A stretch of DNA of 64,000 nucleotides from Streptomyces puniciscabiei. Lineage in GTDB: Bacteria; Actinomycetota; Actinomycetes; Streptomycetales; Streptomycetaceae. The notes under the pieces were generated by a model. The model was not told where the DNA came from. It saw nothing but the letters and a program-made list of their open reading frames with translations, and made no database searches. This document shows, piece by piece, positions 36,351-44,644 of the stretch. Location: contig NZ_VFNX01000001.1 of NCBI RefSeq assembly GCF_006715785.1, positions 6,366,001 through 6,430,000 of the forward strand, given 5' to 3'. Each line of letters starts with the position of its first letter. Position 1 is the first letter of the stretch. Made by a program: the position numbers and the translations under genes.

Positions 36351-36384
36351 GGCGCCTGACGGGTGAAAGCCCAGATCAGGCGCC
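36351..36384 (-). terminator. Hairpin downstream of a decayed minus-strand gene
   Basis: Inverted arms GGCGCCTGA (36351-36359) and TCAGGCGCC (36376-36384), 14 bases before which (in the minus direction) the stop codon of the remnant at 36398 lies. The position suggests an old terminator. Confidence 0.4.
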
Positions 36385-36397
36385 TTTCCTCGTGTCT

Positions 36398-36590
36398 CTA
36401 GAAGAAGCCGAGCTTCTTCGGCGAGTACGACACCAGCAGATTCTTCGTCTCCTTGTGGTACACGACCTCACCCGCTTCTGACCTGCGGCAATGGGTGGAA
36501 TCGCCCGATGCGAAGCCGAGTTGGTCCGCCCCTGGTCCGGATCTTGGTAGGTGATGCCAGCGGAGGATCTTCCCGCGGTACTACATGGCA
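36398..36590 (-). pseudogene. 3' remnant of an unidentified gene
   Basis: A minus-strand frame reads YRGKILRWHHLPRSGPGADQ then EVVYHKETKNLLVSYSPKKL and GFF-stop, with real protein character. It is blocked upstream by a stop near 36593. In another frame just upstream one reads HAAITDWAAPHGPD and TWTPEDGFYDMCHVV, which may be the same gene before a frameshift. I do not recognise the family. Confidence 0.35.
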
Positions 36591-36709
36591 CATGTCGTAG
36601 AAACCGTCTTCGGGCGTCCACGTCAGTCCAGGACGGGCATGAAACTCCAGGTCAGAACGGTCTGGTCCGTGAGGGGCCGCCCAGTCGGTGATTGCTGCGT
36701 GATAGACGA

Positions 36710-37023
36710 GTGATACGGCGAGGCCCCGCGGGGGTCCTTCCTGCCGGGACTCTACTCGGAGCCCTGAGACGGCGCAGCCGCACCGGAGCGATTCGGTGTG
36801 GCTGCGCCGTGAGATCGGCTGCGCTGTCGCGGACGATGCAGTCGGCGCCTCACGCAGTCTGGGTTCCTGCGACGATCTGGGAGTGCCTGATTTGCGATCG
36901 CACCCGCCTACTCGTCCGTAACGATCCGCGTAGCACATGGCGCGCCCCGGCCACGCGCGGGTGGGGGCGTGAATGACGAGGCGGTGGCCGTCGACCGCCT
37001 GCGGGACATCCTCTAGGCGCCGA
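36710..37023. repeat. Direct repeat, copy A
   Basis: Matches 44296-44571. The shared order is GTGATACGGCGAGGCCC ... GAGCCCTGAGAC, then GATCTGGGAGTGCCTGATTT ... GACGAGGCGGTGGCC, then GTCGACCGCCTGCGGGACAT. Copy A has 106 bp (about 36771-36870) that copy B lacks, including a 14-bp inverted repeat hairpin at 36771-36808, and lacks 62 bp that copy B has. The repeats flank the protease-regulator-IS110 segment. Confidence 0.85.
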
Positions 37024-37270
37024 GCGACTCTGCGGCCTCACGCATCACATCGAGGACGAAGTCAGGATGCGAGAGCATGGGAAAGTGACTGCTGTCCACG
37101 GGACGGATATTGGCGCCCATGCGCTCGGCGGCGGACCGCTCCAGGTCGGGGTGCACGGTGCGGTCGTTGTTGGCGACGATGCCAGCTTGGCTTCGTCCGC
37201 CAGGCGGTGCCGGGAACCTGCTGGTTGAACAGGTCCGCCACTGGCACAGCGCCTGTCGCCAGAACGAGCT
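37013..37270 (-). pseudogene. C-terminal fragment of an alpha/beta hydrolase
   Basis: On the minus strand, LVLATGAVPVADLFNQQVPG, TAWRTKPSW, then after a small frameshift IVANNDRTVHPDLERSAAER, MGANIRPVDSSHFPMLSHPD and FVLDVMREAAESLGA-stop. The DSSH segment is the catalytic His region of an alpha/beta hydrolase. The 5' part is missing; homology ends at about 37270, where group II intron sequence begins on the other strand. Confidence 0.68.
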
Positions 37271-37559
37271 TCGCTCCTGGCGGCTGCAACACCGCACTGG
37301 TTCGACCCTCACAGATCTCGCGCGGCGGATCAATCCCGTCGTTGCGGGGTGGCTCAACTACTACGGCCGCTACGGCCGTTGGGTGTTGATCCCGTTCCTT
37401 CAGCGCATCAACGCCTACTTGGTGCGCTGGATCCGCAGGAAGTATCGACGGCTGGCGCCGTTGCGGAGGGCCATCGCGAAGTTCCAGGAGATCGCCCAGC
37501 GGTATCCGCGGATGTTCGCGCACTGGCCGGACACAACGCTCGCCGCATTGGCCTGGTGA
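37270..37559 (+). pseudogene. Group II intron reverse transcriptase/maturase, C-terminal fragment
   Basis: Frame ELRSWRLQHRTGSTLTDLAR, RINPVVAGWLNYYGRYGRW, INAYLVRWIRRKYRRLAPLR and FQEIAQRYPRMFAHWPDT is the maturase (GIIM) domain of a group II intron-encoded protein. The reverse transcriptase domain is absent. It leads directly into intron domain V/VI RNA sequence, as in true introns. Confidence 0.82.
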
Positions 37560-37570
37560 TCAGGATGACA

Positions 37571-37645
37571 AGAGCGGAGTGACGAGAGATTGTCACGCTC
37601 CGTTCTGGGAGAGCCGAGGGGTGAGATTCCCCTCGGCTACTCGAC
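37571..37645 (+). ncRNA. Group II intron domains V and VI (3' end)
   Basis: Domain V candidate at 37571-37606 (AGAGCGGAGTGACGAGAGAT ... CACGCTCCGTTCT) can form the conserved 34-nt hairpin closed by GAGCGGAGTGAC/GTCACGCTCC. Domain VI is the hairpin GCCGAGGGG-TGAGATT-CCCCTCGGC (37613-37637), with an unpaired A in the loop side, ending near CTACTCGAC at 37645. It follows the maturase stop. The 5' intron half is missing, so it cannot splice alone. Confidence 0.72.
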
Positions 37646-37760
37646 CCAGCAAGGTGAGCGGGCCGGTGTTGGTCAGGTCCAAGGCGTGACAGCAGCCGCT
37701 CGTAAGGTCACCCAGCGCCCCCTGCACGACCTCGGCTGAGAGCCTCGACGACAGACAGCT

Positions 37761-37796
37761 CAGGGTCCCGGCGTCCAGAAGGACGCCGGGACCCTG
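37761..37796 (-). terminator. Strong terminator of the protease gene
   Basis: A perfect 16-bp stem (CAGGGTCCCGGCGTCC / GGACGCCGGGACCCTG) with an AGAA loop, beginning 19 bp after the protease stop on the minus strand. Confidence 0.85.
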
Positions 37797-37814
37797 CGTG
37801 CTCACACCGGATGG

Positions 37815-40800
37815 CTACTTCATGGCTGCCAGAGCCCCGTCGACGCCCGCGGTGGGGGAGCCAAGGCCGGTGACGGTGTCGTAGCCGGGGCCGGCTGTGC
37901 ACTCCGCGCCGCATCGGCCGTTGGAGCCGGCGGTGATGTCTCGCAGGTAGCTGCTGCCGAGCGCGTAGACATCGGTGTGCGCCGTGTCGCCGTCCGGACC
38001 GTCGGAAGCCAGGTGCGGCTTGCCGGCGGTGGCCCGGAGCTGGTCGGCCGAGGCGATGATCGCACCCCAGATCGGGGCGGACAGGCTGGTGCCTCCCACC
38101 TTGAACCACATGGAGTGGGAGGCGCCGCCGTACGTCATCGTCAGGTAGACCGGCACGCCGGTGGCGGGGTCGGCCACGAAGCTGACGTCCGGTGTGGCCC
38201 TGAGTGGCGAGGGCTGCACGCCGTCCTGGTAGGCCGGGCGCGGCTCGAAGTAGCTCAGGCCGCCGCCGGTGGACCTCCACGCCGTCTCGTCGATGGTGTT
38301 GCCGTCGGCGTCCAGTCGGAGGTTGGTGCCGCCGATGGCCAGGGCGTAGGGGTTGGTGGCGGAGTAGCTGCCGGGGTAGCCGAAGTCTCCGGTGGACTGG
38401 ACGCAGACCGAGTCGGCCAGCTTGCAGTGGCCGTCGTAGAAGGCCTCCTCGGAGAACTCGCCGGCGCCCCAGCTGTTGCTGACCGCGGCCGGGTGCAGCG
38501 CCGCGGCCGCGTCCTGGGCCCGGGACAGCGCTGCCATGGTCGGATCCTTGGCCTCGACCAGGACGATCTTGGCGTGCGGGGCCGCCGAGTGCGCCCACTC
38601 GATGTCCAGCGCCGCCTCCTCGTTCCAGCCGGTGTCCACGTCCGGCTGGGTACCGTCCGCGTAGACCTGCTGGAAGTCGAAGCAGTCCTCTCCCGTGCCG
38701 GCCGTATCGCAGGTCTGCGGCAGGTTGAAGTGCGCGGCGAAGTGGTTCAGGTCCGCCTTCGCCGTCGGGTAGTGGTACGCGTCGACGATCGCGATCGTCT
38801 GGCCCGTGCCGTCACCCTTGAGGCCCAGCCGTGCCTGGATCTGCTGCGGGGTGTAGCCGGGGGCGACCTCCTGGGCGTTGTCCTGGCCCGCGCTCAGCCT
38901 CTTGGCTGCCGGAGTCTTCGACTGGATCTCGATGGGGACCGAGGCGGTGCCGATCGGCATGCCGAGGTCCTTCAGCGGGCTCGCGCTGTGCATCCGGTCG
39001 CCGTTGAACTGACCCGCCTTGGCGGCGGTCTGCGGGGCCGCGGCCGACGTGTCGCCGTTCGGAGGAGTCGGAATCCGGGTGGGCTCGTCCTCGGAGAGCT
39101 TGTAGGTGGTCAGGCCGTGCGGGAAGTAGTCGATGTCGTTGACGGCGTCACCGATCGACTGCGCCGCGATGTTCAGAGCCCGCCAGTCGAGCGCGAGACC
39201 GATCAGGTCGTCGCCGGGGCCGTCGCCCAGCGCCGCTGTTTTCACCTGGCTCGCCCCCAGGGCGAAGTCCGTCGCGCTCTCGCGGAGGAAGCCGTCGTTG
39301 TCCGCGAAGGGAGTGTCGTAGGACCACAGGTTCTGGTAGGCACCGACGAACGCCTCGGTTCCGCCGACGGATCTGGCGAACACTGCGGAGTGGAAGCCGA
39401 GGAAGGTGGGTACGTCGTAGGGCTCACCGCCGTTCGCCGGGTACACGAAGTCGTTGAACTCGCGCATCTCGACCAGGCCGGTCTTCTTGGACGCGACGAA
39501 GCCCTGCGACGTTCCGGGGCTGTCGTAGTTCTTGATCACCGCGCCGGAGCGCGCATCGAGGATCTGGACCAGGTGGCGGTAGTTCCTGAAATCGCCGGTG
39601 TAGGCGAAGGCGACACCGTGCCCGTTGGCGCCCGGGACGTTCGGGTCGGCCAGGGCGGGGTTGGTCGGCACGATCGCGACGGCATCAGAGCCGGTCGGGG
39701 TCTCGGTCCAGTTCGGGATGCCGGTGGCGGCGTCCAGGCTGACCGCCGTCGGCGCCGGGTCGGTGGCCTGCGTGGGCAGGCCGATGCCGTGGTGTGTGCC
39801 GCCGTACTCGAAGAACAGGTGTCCGGCGCCGTCCGTGGTGACGCTGGAGAAGACCAGGCTCTTGCCCGCCGTACCCTTCGGCCGGTACGTCCACAGCCTC
39901 TTGCCCTGCTCGCTGTACGCGGTCAGGCTGCTGCCCGGGACGACGATCTCGGATCCGCCGCGGCCGTCGCCCACGACCGTGAGCGAAGCGGCATAGCCGC
40001 CGGTGTGCACGTTCCGGCGTACCTCACCGCTGTGCGTGTCCAGTAGAGCGAAGCCGTGGTCGGTCGCGGCCACCACGGAGTCGCCGGTCGCGTCCTTGCC
40101 GGGGTTCGGCAGGAGGCGCAGGGCGTGCACCGAGCTGTCGACGGTGGCCCGCCACAGAACGGTCGGCGTCGCCTTCTTCAGGGTTCTGCCGTCGACGGCG
40201 AAGACACCACGGCTCTGGCCGGCGACGACCAGGTCCTTGCTCCCGTCCCGGTTCACGTCCGTGGCGACGGCCGTGTACGGGTCGCCGGCCAGGGGAATGG
40301 CGTGCGACGCACCGCTGTGGGGGTTGACCGTGTAGGCGGTGTCGTCATAGCCGACGGTGAGGAGTCCGCCCTGGTATTGGGTGAGCGTGTCGCCGGAGAC
40401 GGCGCCGTCCTTTCGCCAGTCGAGTTGACCGCTCGCGGCGTTCAGTCCGATGAGCTGGGTGTGCTCGGGACCCGCGGGGGTGGCGGCGGTGGCGGTCGTC
40501 GGGTCGGACAGCGAGGCGAACACCTCGCTGCCCTTCGCGTCGGAGGCCAGCTCCATGGTCGGGGCGTTCGGTCCGCCGATCGTGGATGCCGTGGAGTACG
40601 ACCAGAGGGTGTGGCCCTGAGCGTCCCAGCCGGATATGGTGCTCTGGCCGTCGGACATGTCGGCGTCGATGCCGAGCTCCGCGACAGCGAACCGTGGCCG
40701 GCCGTCTTTGGCGTTCAGCAGGACGTGGAAGGCCTCCGGCACGGTGCCCTCACGAGAGGCGAGCACCGCACGCTCACCGCTGTGCGCGTCGATCGCGGTC

Positions 40801-41987
40801 AGGTCCCAGCGCACCTTGTCGAACGGGTCGTTCTGCTCGACCACCAGAACACGGTCCGCGCCCGGATCCTTCACCAGCATGCGCGGGTAGCCGGGAGTCT
40901 TGGTGTGCGCCATGACGCTGCCGTCGGAGGTCTCGAGCACCAGCACGTTGCCGTCCGCCGGGCGCGGGCTTCCCAGGTCCATCGGGGTGTCGGACCACGA
41001 CGCGGCGATCCGGCCGCTTCCCATCGACGTCAGATCGCCCCAGTACGCCCAGGGCGCGTGCGTCGAGTAGGTCCAGTCGGCGGTTCCGGTGAGCTTGCCG
41101 TCACCGGCGTGGCCGAAGCTGTAGGCGGTCAGATTGCTGCGGCTGTCGCCCTGTTCGGGTACCGGATCGCCGCCCCAGTCCGGGCCGACCGTGTTGGCGA
41201 CGATCAGCTTGCCGTCCTGGACCAGCATGTTGCCGACATAGCCGGGAATCAGCTTGCTCCACGCGGTCTTCCCGGTACGGCCGTCCAGGATGGTGATGAA
41301 GGTGCCGTAGTCCACCTTCGAATCGGGCGAAGAGAACGGCCGGAACGGCCAGTCGCCCACCGCGTAGGCGACGGCGACGTCCTGGACGCCGTCGCCGTTG
41401 AAGTCACCCGTCACGTACGGCTGCTTGCCGTTGGCCGACATCTGGTACGGGTTGTAGCCGGCATAGAGGTTCGGCAGATACGGGTACGGCTGGAACCAGT
41501 TGTCCGGGGTGACCTGCCAGTCCTTGTACAAGGAGGTGGCTCCGCGGCTCCACACCTGCTTGCCCTGGGCGTCGTACCGGGCGACGGTGCCGCCGCTGAA
41601 GACGCCCACCCAGTCCTTGGTGCCGCCGAGCGCCAGGCTCTCGGCGAAGCCACGGGCTGTCTCCCACCGACCGGTCCGCTGAAAACCCGGGGCGACGGAC
41701 GAGGACGGGGTGTCCGTGTGCTCGCCCGGGCCGGCCATCACGCTGGGCTTCGTGCCCGGCAGCACCGGGGCGGCAGCCGCGGGCCCCTCCTGGGCGGCGA
41801 CCTGCCCGGGCGTGCCGTCGATCCGGGGTTCGTACCGCCTGCTGAGCCTCTCGATCGCGGCGGCGGTCAGCCGGACGCTCTTCGCGCCCTGCTGAGGGAC
41901 CGCCTGAGCCGACGGTGTGACCAGCAGGCCGGCGGCGAGCCCCAGCACGGTGGCGACCATGCCGGAGCGTATGCCCTTTCCACGCAT
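37815..41987 (-). CDS. Secreted S53 (sedolisin-like) protease with N-terminal beta-propeller-like region
   Basis: Protein of 1,390 aa. Signal peptide MRGKGIRSGMVATVLGLAAG with cleavage after PSAQA. Residues of about 150-1000 carry repeated Asp/Gly-rich strands of FG-GAP/PQQ-propeller style (VTGDFNGDGVQDVAVAYAVG, ITILDGRTGKTAWSKLIPGY, VATDVNRDGSKDLVVAGQ). The last 330 residues are a sedolisin: EEAALDIEWAHSAAPHA (catalytic Glu and Asp), STGDFGYPG (oxyanion Asp) and VGGTSLSAPIWG (nucleophile Ser). ATG 41987 starts the signal peptide; the ribosome site is weak. A strong terminator follows. S53 enzymes normally carry an inhibitory prodomain in front; here a large propeller stands there instead. 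It is divergent from a TrmB/LuxR regulator. Confidence 0.85.
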   Translation of the reverse strand: MRGKGIRSGMVATVLGLAAGLLVTPSAQAVPQQGAKSVRLTAAAIERLSRRYEPRIDGTPGQVAAQEGPAAAAPVLPGTKPSVMAGPGEHTDTPSSSVAPGFQRTGRWETARGFAESLALGGTKDWVGVFSGGTVARYDAQGKQVWSRGATSLYKDWQVTPDNWFQPYPYLPNLYAGYNPYQMSANGKQPYVTGDFNGDGVQDVAVAYAVGDWPFRPFSSPDSKVDYGTFITILDGRTGKTAWSKLIPGYVGNMLVQDGKLIVANTVGPDWGGDPVPEQGDSRSNLTAYSFGHAGDGKLTGTADWTYSTHAPWAYWGDLTSMGSGRIAASWSDTPMDLGSPRPADGNVLVLETSDGSVMAHTKTPGYPRMLVKDPGADRVLVVEQNDPFDKVRWDLTAIDAHSGERAVLASREGTVPEAFHVLLNAKDGRPRFAVAELGIDADMSDGQSTISGWDAQGHTLWSYSTASTIGGPNAPTMELASDAKGSEVFASLSDPTTATAATPAGPEHTQLIGLNAASGQLDWRKDGAVSGDTLTQYQGGLLTVGYDDTAYTVNPHSGASHAIPLAGDPYTAVATDVNRDGSKDLVVAGQSRGVFAVDGRTLKKATPTVLWRATVDSSVHALRLLPNPGKDATGDSVVAATDHGFALLDTHSGEVRRNVHTGGYAASLTVVGDGRGGSEIVVPGSSLTAYSEQGKRLWTYRPKGTAGKSLVFSSVTTDGAGHLFFEYGGTHHGIGLPTQATDPAPTAVSLDAATGIPNWTETPTGSDAVAIVPTNPALADPNVPGANGHGVAFAYTGDFRNYRHLVQILDARSGAVIKNYDSPGTSQGFVASKKTGLVEMREFNDFVYPANGGEPYDVPTFLGFHSAVFARSVGGTEAFVGAYQNLWSYDTPFADNDGFLRESATDFALGASQVKTAALGDGPGDDLIGLALDWRALNIAAQSIGDAVNDIDYFPHGLTTYKLSEDEPTRIPTPPNGDTSAAAPQTAAKAGQFNGDRMHSASPLKDLGMPIGTASVPIEIQSKTPAAKRLSAGQDNAQEVAPGYTPQQIQARLGLKGDGTGQTIAIVDAYHYPTAKADLNHFAAHFNLPQTCDTAGTGEDCFDFQQVYADGTQPDVDTGWNEEAALDIEWAHSAAPHAKIVLVEAKDPTMAALSRAQDAAAALHPAAVSNSWGAGEFSEEAFYDGHCKLADSVCVQSTGDFGYPGSYSATNPYALAIGGTNLRLDADGNTIDETAWRSTGGGLSYFEPRPAYQDGVQPSPLRATPDVSFVADPATGVPVYLTMTYGGASHSMWFKVGGTSLSAPIWGAIIASADQLRATAGKPHLASDGPDGDTAHTDVYALGSSYLRDITAGSNGRCGAECTAGPGYDTVTGLGSPTAGVDGALAAMK

Positions 41988-42185
41988 TCTCAAGTGACCA
42001 CGCGCCTCTCGGGTGGGAGCAGGGCGGTTGTGTCGAAGAAGCACTGGTGAACCGCCCTGCAGGGGATGCCGGTACTGTTCCAGCGCACCCGGCTCACCGG
42101 GAGACGAACGGCTGGCCGATACCGGTCAGCAGCCGGTAGCGGCCAGGCGCCGCCTCGGCCGGGACATACATGAGGAGGCGAACCT

Positions 42186-43160
42186 GTGCTGGAGTCCCTG
42201 GGTCTGGACGATGCGACCGAGCGCACCTACCGCCATCTGCTGGCTTCGCCGCCACTGACCGCGACCGAAATGGCCAGGCATCAGTCCTGCGGCACGGCAC
42301 AGGCCCGCCGCATGCTCGACGACCTGGTCGCGGCGGGCCTCGCGGTCCCCTCGGCGGGACGACCCACCCGCTACGCCCCGCTGGATCCGCGCATCGGCCT
42401 GGCCGCTCTGATCCGCGCCCGCCGTCTGGAGCTGGAGCGCGCGGAGGCCGCGCTGGACGCCTACGGCGCCGAGTTCAACGAGCGCAAACTGAGCTCCGAC
42501 CCGAGTCGGCTGGTGGAGATCATCGAGGGGCCGACAGCGATCAACGACTGGCTGACCGAGCTGATGGCGGGCGCCGAGCACGAGGTACTGTGCTTCGACA
42601 CCCCGCCCTATCTGTCGGCTGACGCGAGTGCGTTGCAGTTCGAGGAGGACCTGCTGGCCCGAGGCGTGCGGGCGCGGGCTGTCTATTCGAGCCAGGTGCT
42701 GGCCGTCCCCGAGCGCGCGGAACTGCTCCAGCACCTCGTGTCGCTCGGAGAGCAGGCCCGGGTGTTGCCCCATGTGCCGTTGAAGCTGCTGGTCTTCGAC
42801 CGCCGCGATGCCCTGGTTCCGCTCACCGCGGGCGCGGACGGCCTGCGCACCACGGCCGCCCTGGTCCACCGGTCACCGCTGTGCGACGCACTGGTCGACC
42901 TCTTCGAGGCGAGTTGGCAGCAGGCCACGCCCGTCTTCGGCAGCGAGGCCCGGGAGACGGACGACCATCCCGACCTCAGCGAGGCGGAGCGTGCTCTGCT
43001 CCACTTGCTCCACGCCGGACTGAAGGACGAGACCATAGCCCGCCAACTCGGCCTCAGCGAACGCACCTTGCGCCGCCGGATCACCGACCTGACCGTCCGC
43101 CTCGGGGCGACGAGCCGGTTCCAGGCGGGCGCGCAGGCAGTTCGCCGCGGGTGGCTCTGA
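42186..43160 (+). CDS. TrmB/LuxR-type regulator beside the protease
   Basis: Protein of 324 aa. The N-terminal winged helix of TrmB type (MLESLGLDDATERTYRHLLA, LTATEMARHQSCGTAQARRM) is followed by a phospholipase-D-like sensor fold and a C-terminal LuxR HTH (LKDETIARQLGLSERTLRRR). Such regulators often lie beside secreted protease genes in Streptomyces. Start GTG 42186 with GAGGAG 8 bases before. The 200-bp divergent gap to the protease gene should hold its operator. Confidence 0.85.
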   Translation: MLESLGLDDATERTYRHLLASPPLTATEMARHQSCGTAQARRMLDDLVAAGLAVPSAGRPTRYAPLDPRIGLAALIRARRLELERAEAALDAYGAEFNERKLSSDPSRLVEIIEGPTAINDWLTELMAGAEHEVLCFDTPPYLSADASALQFEEDLLARGVRARAVYSSQVLAVPERAELLQHLVSLGEQARVLPHVPLKLLVFDRRDALVPLTAGADGLRTTAALVHRSPLCDALVDLFEASWQQATPVFGSEARETDDHPDLSEAERALLHLLHAGLKDETIARQLGLSERTLRRRITDLTVRLGATSRFQAGAQAVRRGWL

Positions 43161-43264
43161 TCCCCGTCCGGGATGGTTGACAGCGCCGGGAGCGCCCGGT
43201 AGAGGGCGGCCAGGGCCTCGCACACGGCGGGTGCCGTGCTGCGGCCACCGCCGCAGACCTACGC

Positions 43265-44287
43265 GTGCACGGCGAGGTGCATGTCGCCGCCGTGATCTCC
43301 CCGCTCGGGAAGATCTTGGGAACCGAGCCCTTTCCGGCAACGACAGTCGGCTATCGGCAGCTTCTTGTCTGGGCCCGCAAGCGGGGTACGGTGCGCCGGG
43401 CCGGTGTGGAGGGCACCGGCACCTTCGGCGCGGGCCTGTCCCGCTACCTGCTGGCCCGGCAGATTCAGGTCTTCGAAGTGAACCGGCCCGACCGCTCGGC
43501 CCGCCGACTGCTCGGGAAGTCGGACCCGCTCGATGCTCAGGCCGCCGCGCGGGCCGTGCTCAGTGGCCGCGCCCGGGCCCGGGCCAAGTCCGGCGACGGT
43601 CCGGTGCACAGCGCCCGGATCTTCAAGCTCGCCAAGGACTCCGCGGTCAAGGCCCGTACCCAGGCGATCAACCAGCTCAAAGCCGTCCTGGTCATCGCCG
43701 ATCCCGCACTGCGGGAACGACTGTCCAGCCTGGGCAACCGCGAGCTGTTCCGCACCTGCGCACGCCTCGGGCCAGGCGACGGCGAGGACGGCGAGAACGC
43801 GGTGGCCCAGGCCACCCACATGACCCTGAGAATGCTCGCCGAGCGCATCGAACAGCTCACCGGGCAGATCGATGAGCTGAACCAACGCCTGACCCAGCTC
43901 GTCGAACACCACGCCCCACAGCTGCTCGTACCGGTGGGCATCGGCCCGGACAGCGCAGTCACCCTGCTGATCACCATGGGGGACAACCCCGAGCGGCTGA
44001 ACACCGAAGCATCCTTTGCTGCCCTTTGCGGAGTCAGCCCAGTCGAGTATTCGTCGGGCCGGCGGAGCACGCACCGGCTCAACCACGGCGGCGACCGCCA
44101 GGCAAACGCCGCCCTGCACCGCATCGTGTTCACCCGCCTGCGCCACGACCCGCGCACCCAGGCGTACTACGAACGCCGCACCCAGGAGGGCAAGACCCGG
44201 CGTGAGACCATCCGATACCTCAAGCGATATGCCGCCCGAGAGGTCTTCAACCTGGTCAGACCGGTTTCCCGCACCCCCGCGTTATAG
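43265..44287 (+). pseudogene. IS110-family transposase, N-terminus lost
   Basis: Open frame of 340 codons. The IS110 DEDD domain is seen in VHVAAVISPLGKILGTEPFP, GVEGTGTFGAGLSRYL, EVNRPDRSARRLLGKSDPLD and AAARAV; the C-terminal Tnp20 part is LLVPVGIGPDSAVTLLITMG, FAALCGVSPVEYSSGRR and NHGGDRQANAALHRIV. The usual opening with the first catalytic Asp (GVDTHK-type) is missing; upstream sequence reads ADLRVHGEVH instead. It is therefore truncated at the 5' end and likely inactive. Copy B of a direct repeat begins 9 bp after it. Confidence 0.75.
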
Positions 44288-44295
44288 GGGCGTCG

Positions 44296-44571
44296 GTGAT
44301 ACGGCGAGGCCCTGCCGGGGTCCTTCCTGCCGGGACTCTACTCGGAGCCCTGAGACGATCTGGGAGTGCCTGATTTGCGATCGCACCCGCCTACTCGTCC
44401 GTAACGATCCGCGTAGCACATGGCGCGCCCCGGCCACGCGCGGATAGGGGCGTGAGTGACGAGGCGGTGGCCGCGCTGTCCCCCCCACACGGCGATCTCG
44501 CCGGTCCGGGCGCTGACCTGACCAACCCGGTGGCTGTCGACCGCCTGCGGGACATCCTCTATAGGCGTCGA
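44296..44571. repeat. Direct repeat, copy B
   Basis: Counterpart of 36710-37023. It lacks the 106-bp hairpin-bearing block of copy A but keeps 62 bp (about 44473-44534) absent from A. In each case the missing block is bounded in the longer copy by short repeats (CCTGNGAC and GGTGGCY), so each copy suffered its own slippage-type deletion. Confidence 0.85.
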
Positions 44572-44644
44572 GGGACGCAGCGTCGCAACAGCGAGTGCGA
44601 TGTCCTGGGGGAGCCTGTGCGCGAAAAAGGAGTAAAAAGAATAT

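Noticed and set aside
36290..36400. Riboswitch-like folding near GGGTGAAAGCC
   Set aside because: It looked at first like a riboswitch or a group II intron 5' region, but it matches no consensus I can recall; the hairpin fits a terminator of the minus-strand remnant better.
37977..42050. Two long plus-strand open frames opposite the S53 protease
   Set aside because: No domain, no coherent hydrophobic pattern, and complementary to clear protease and propeller motifs.
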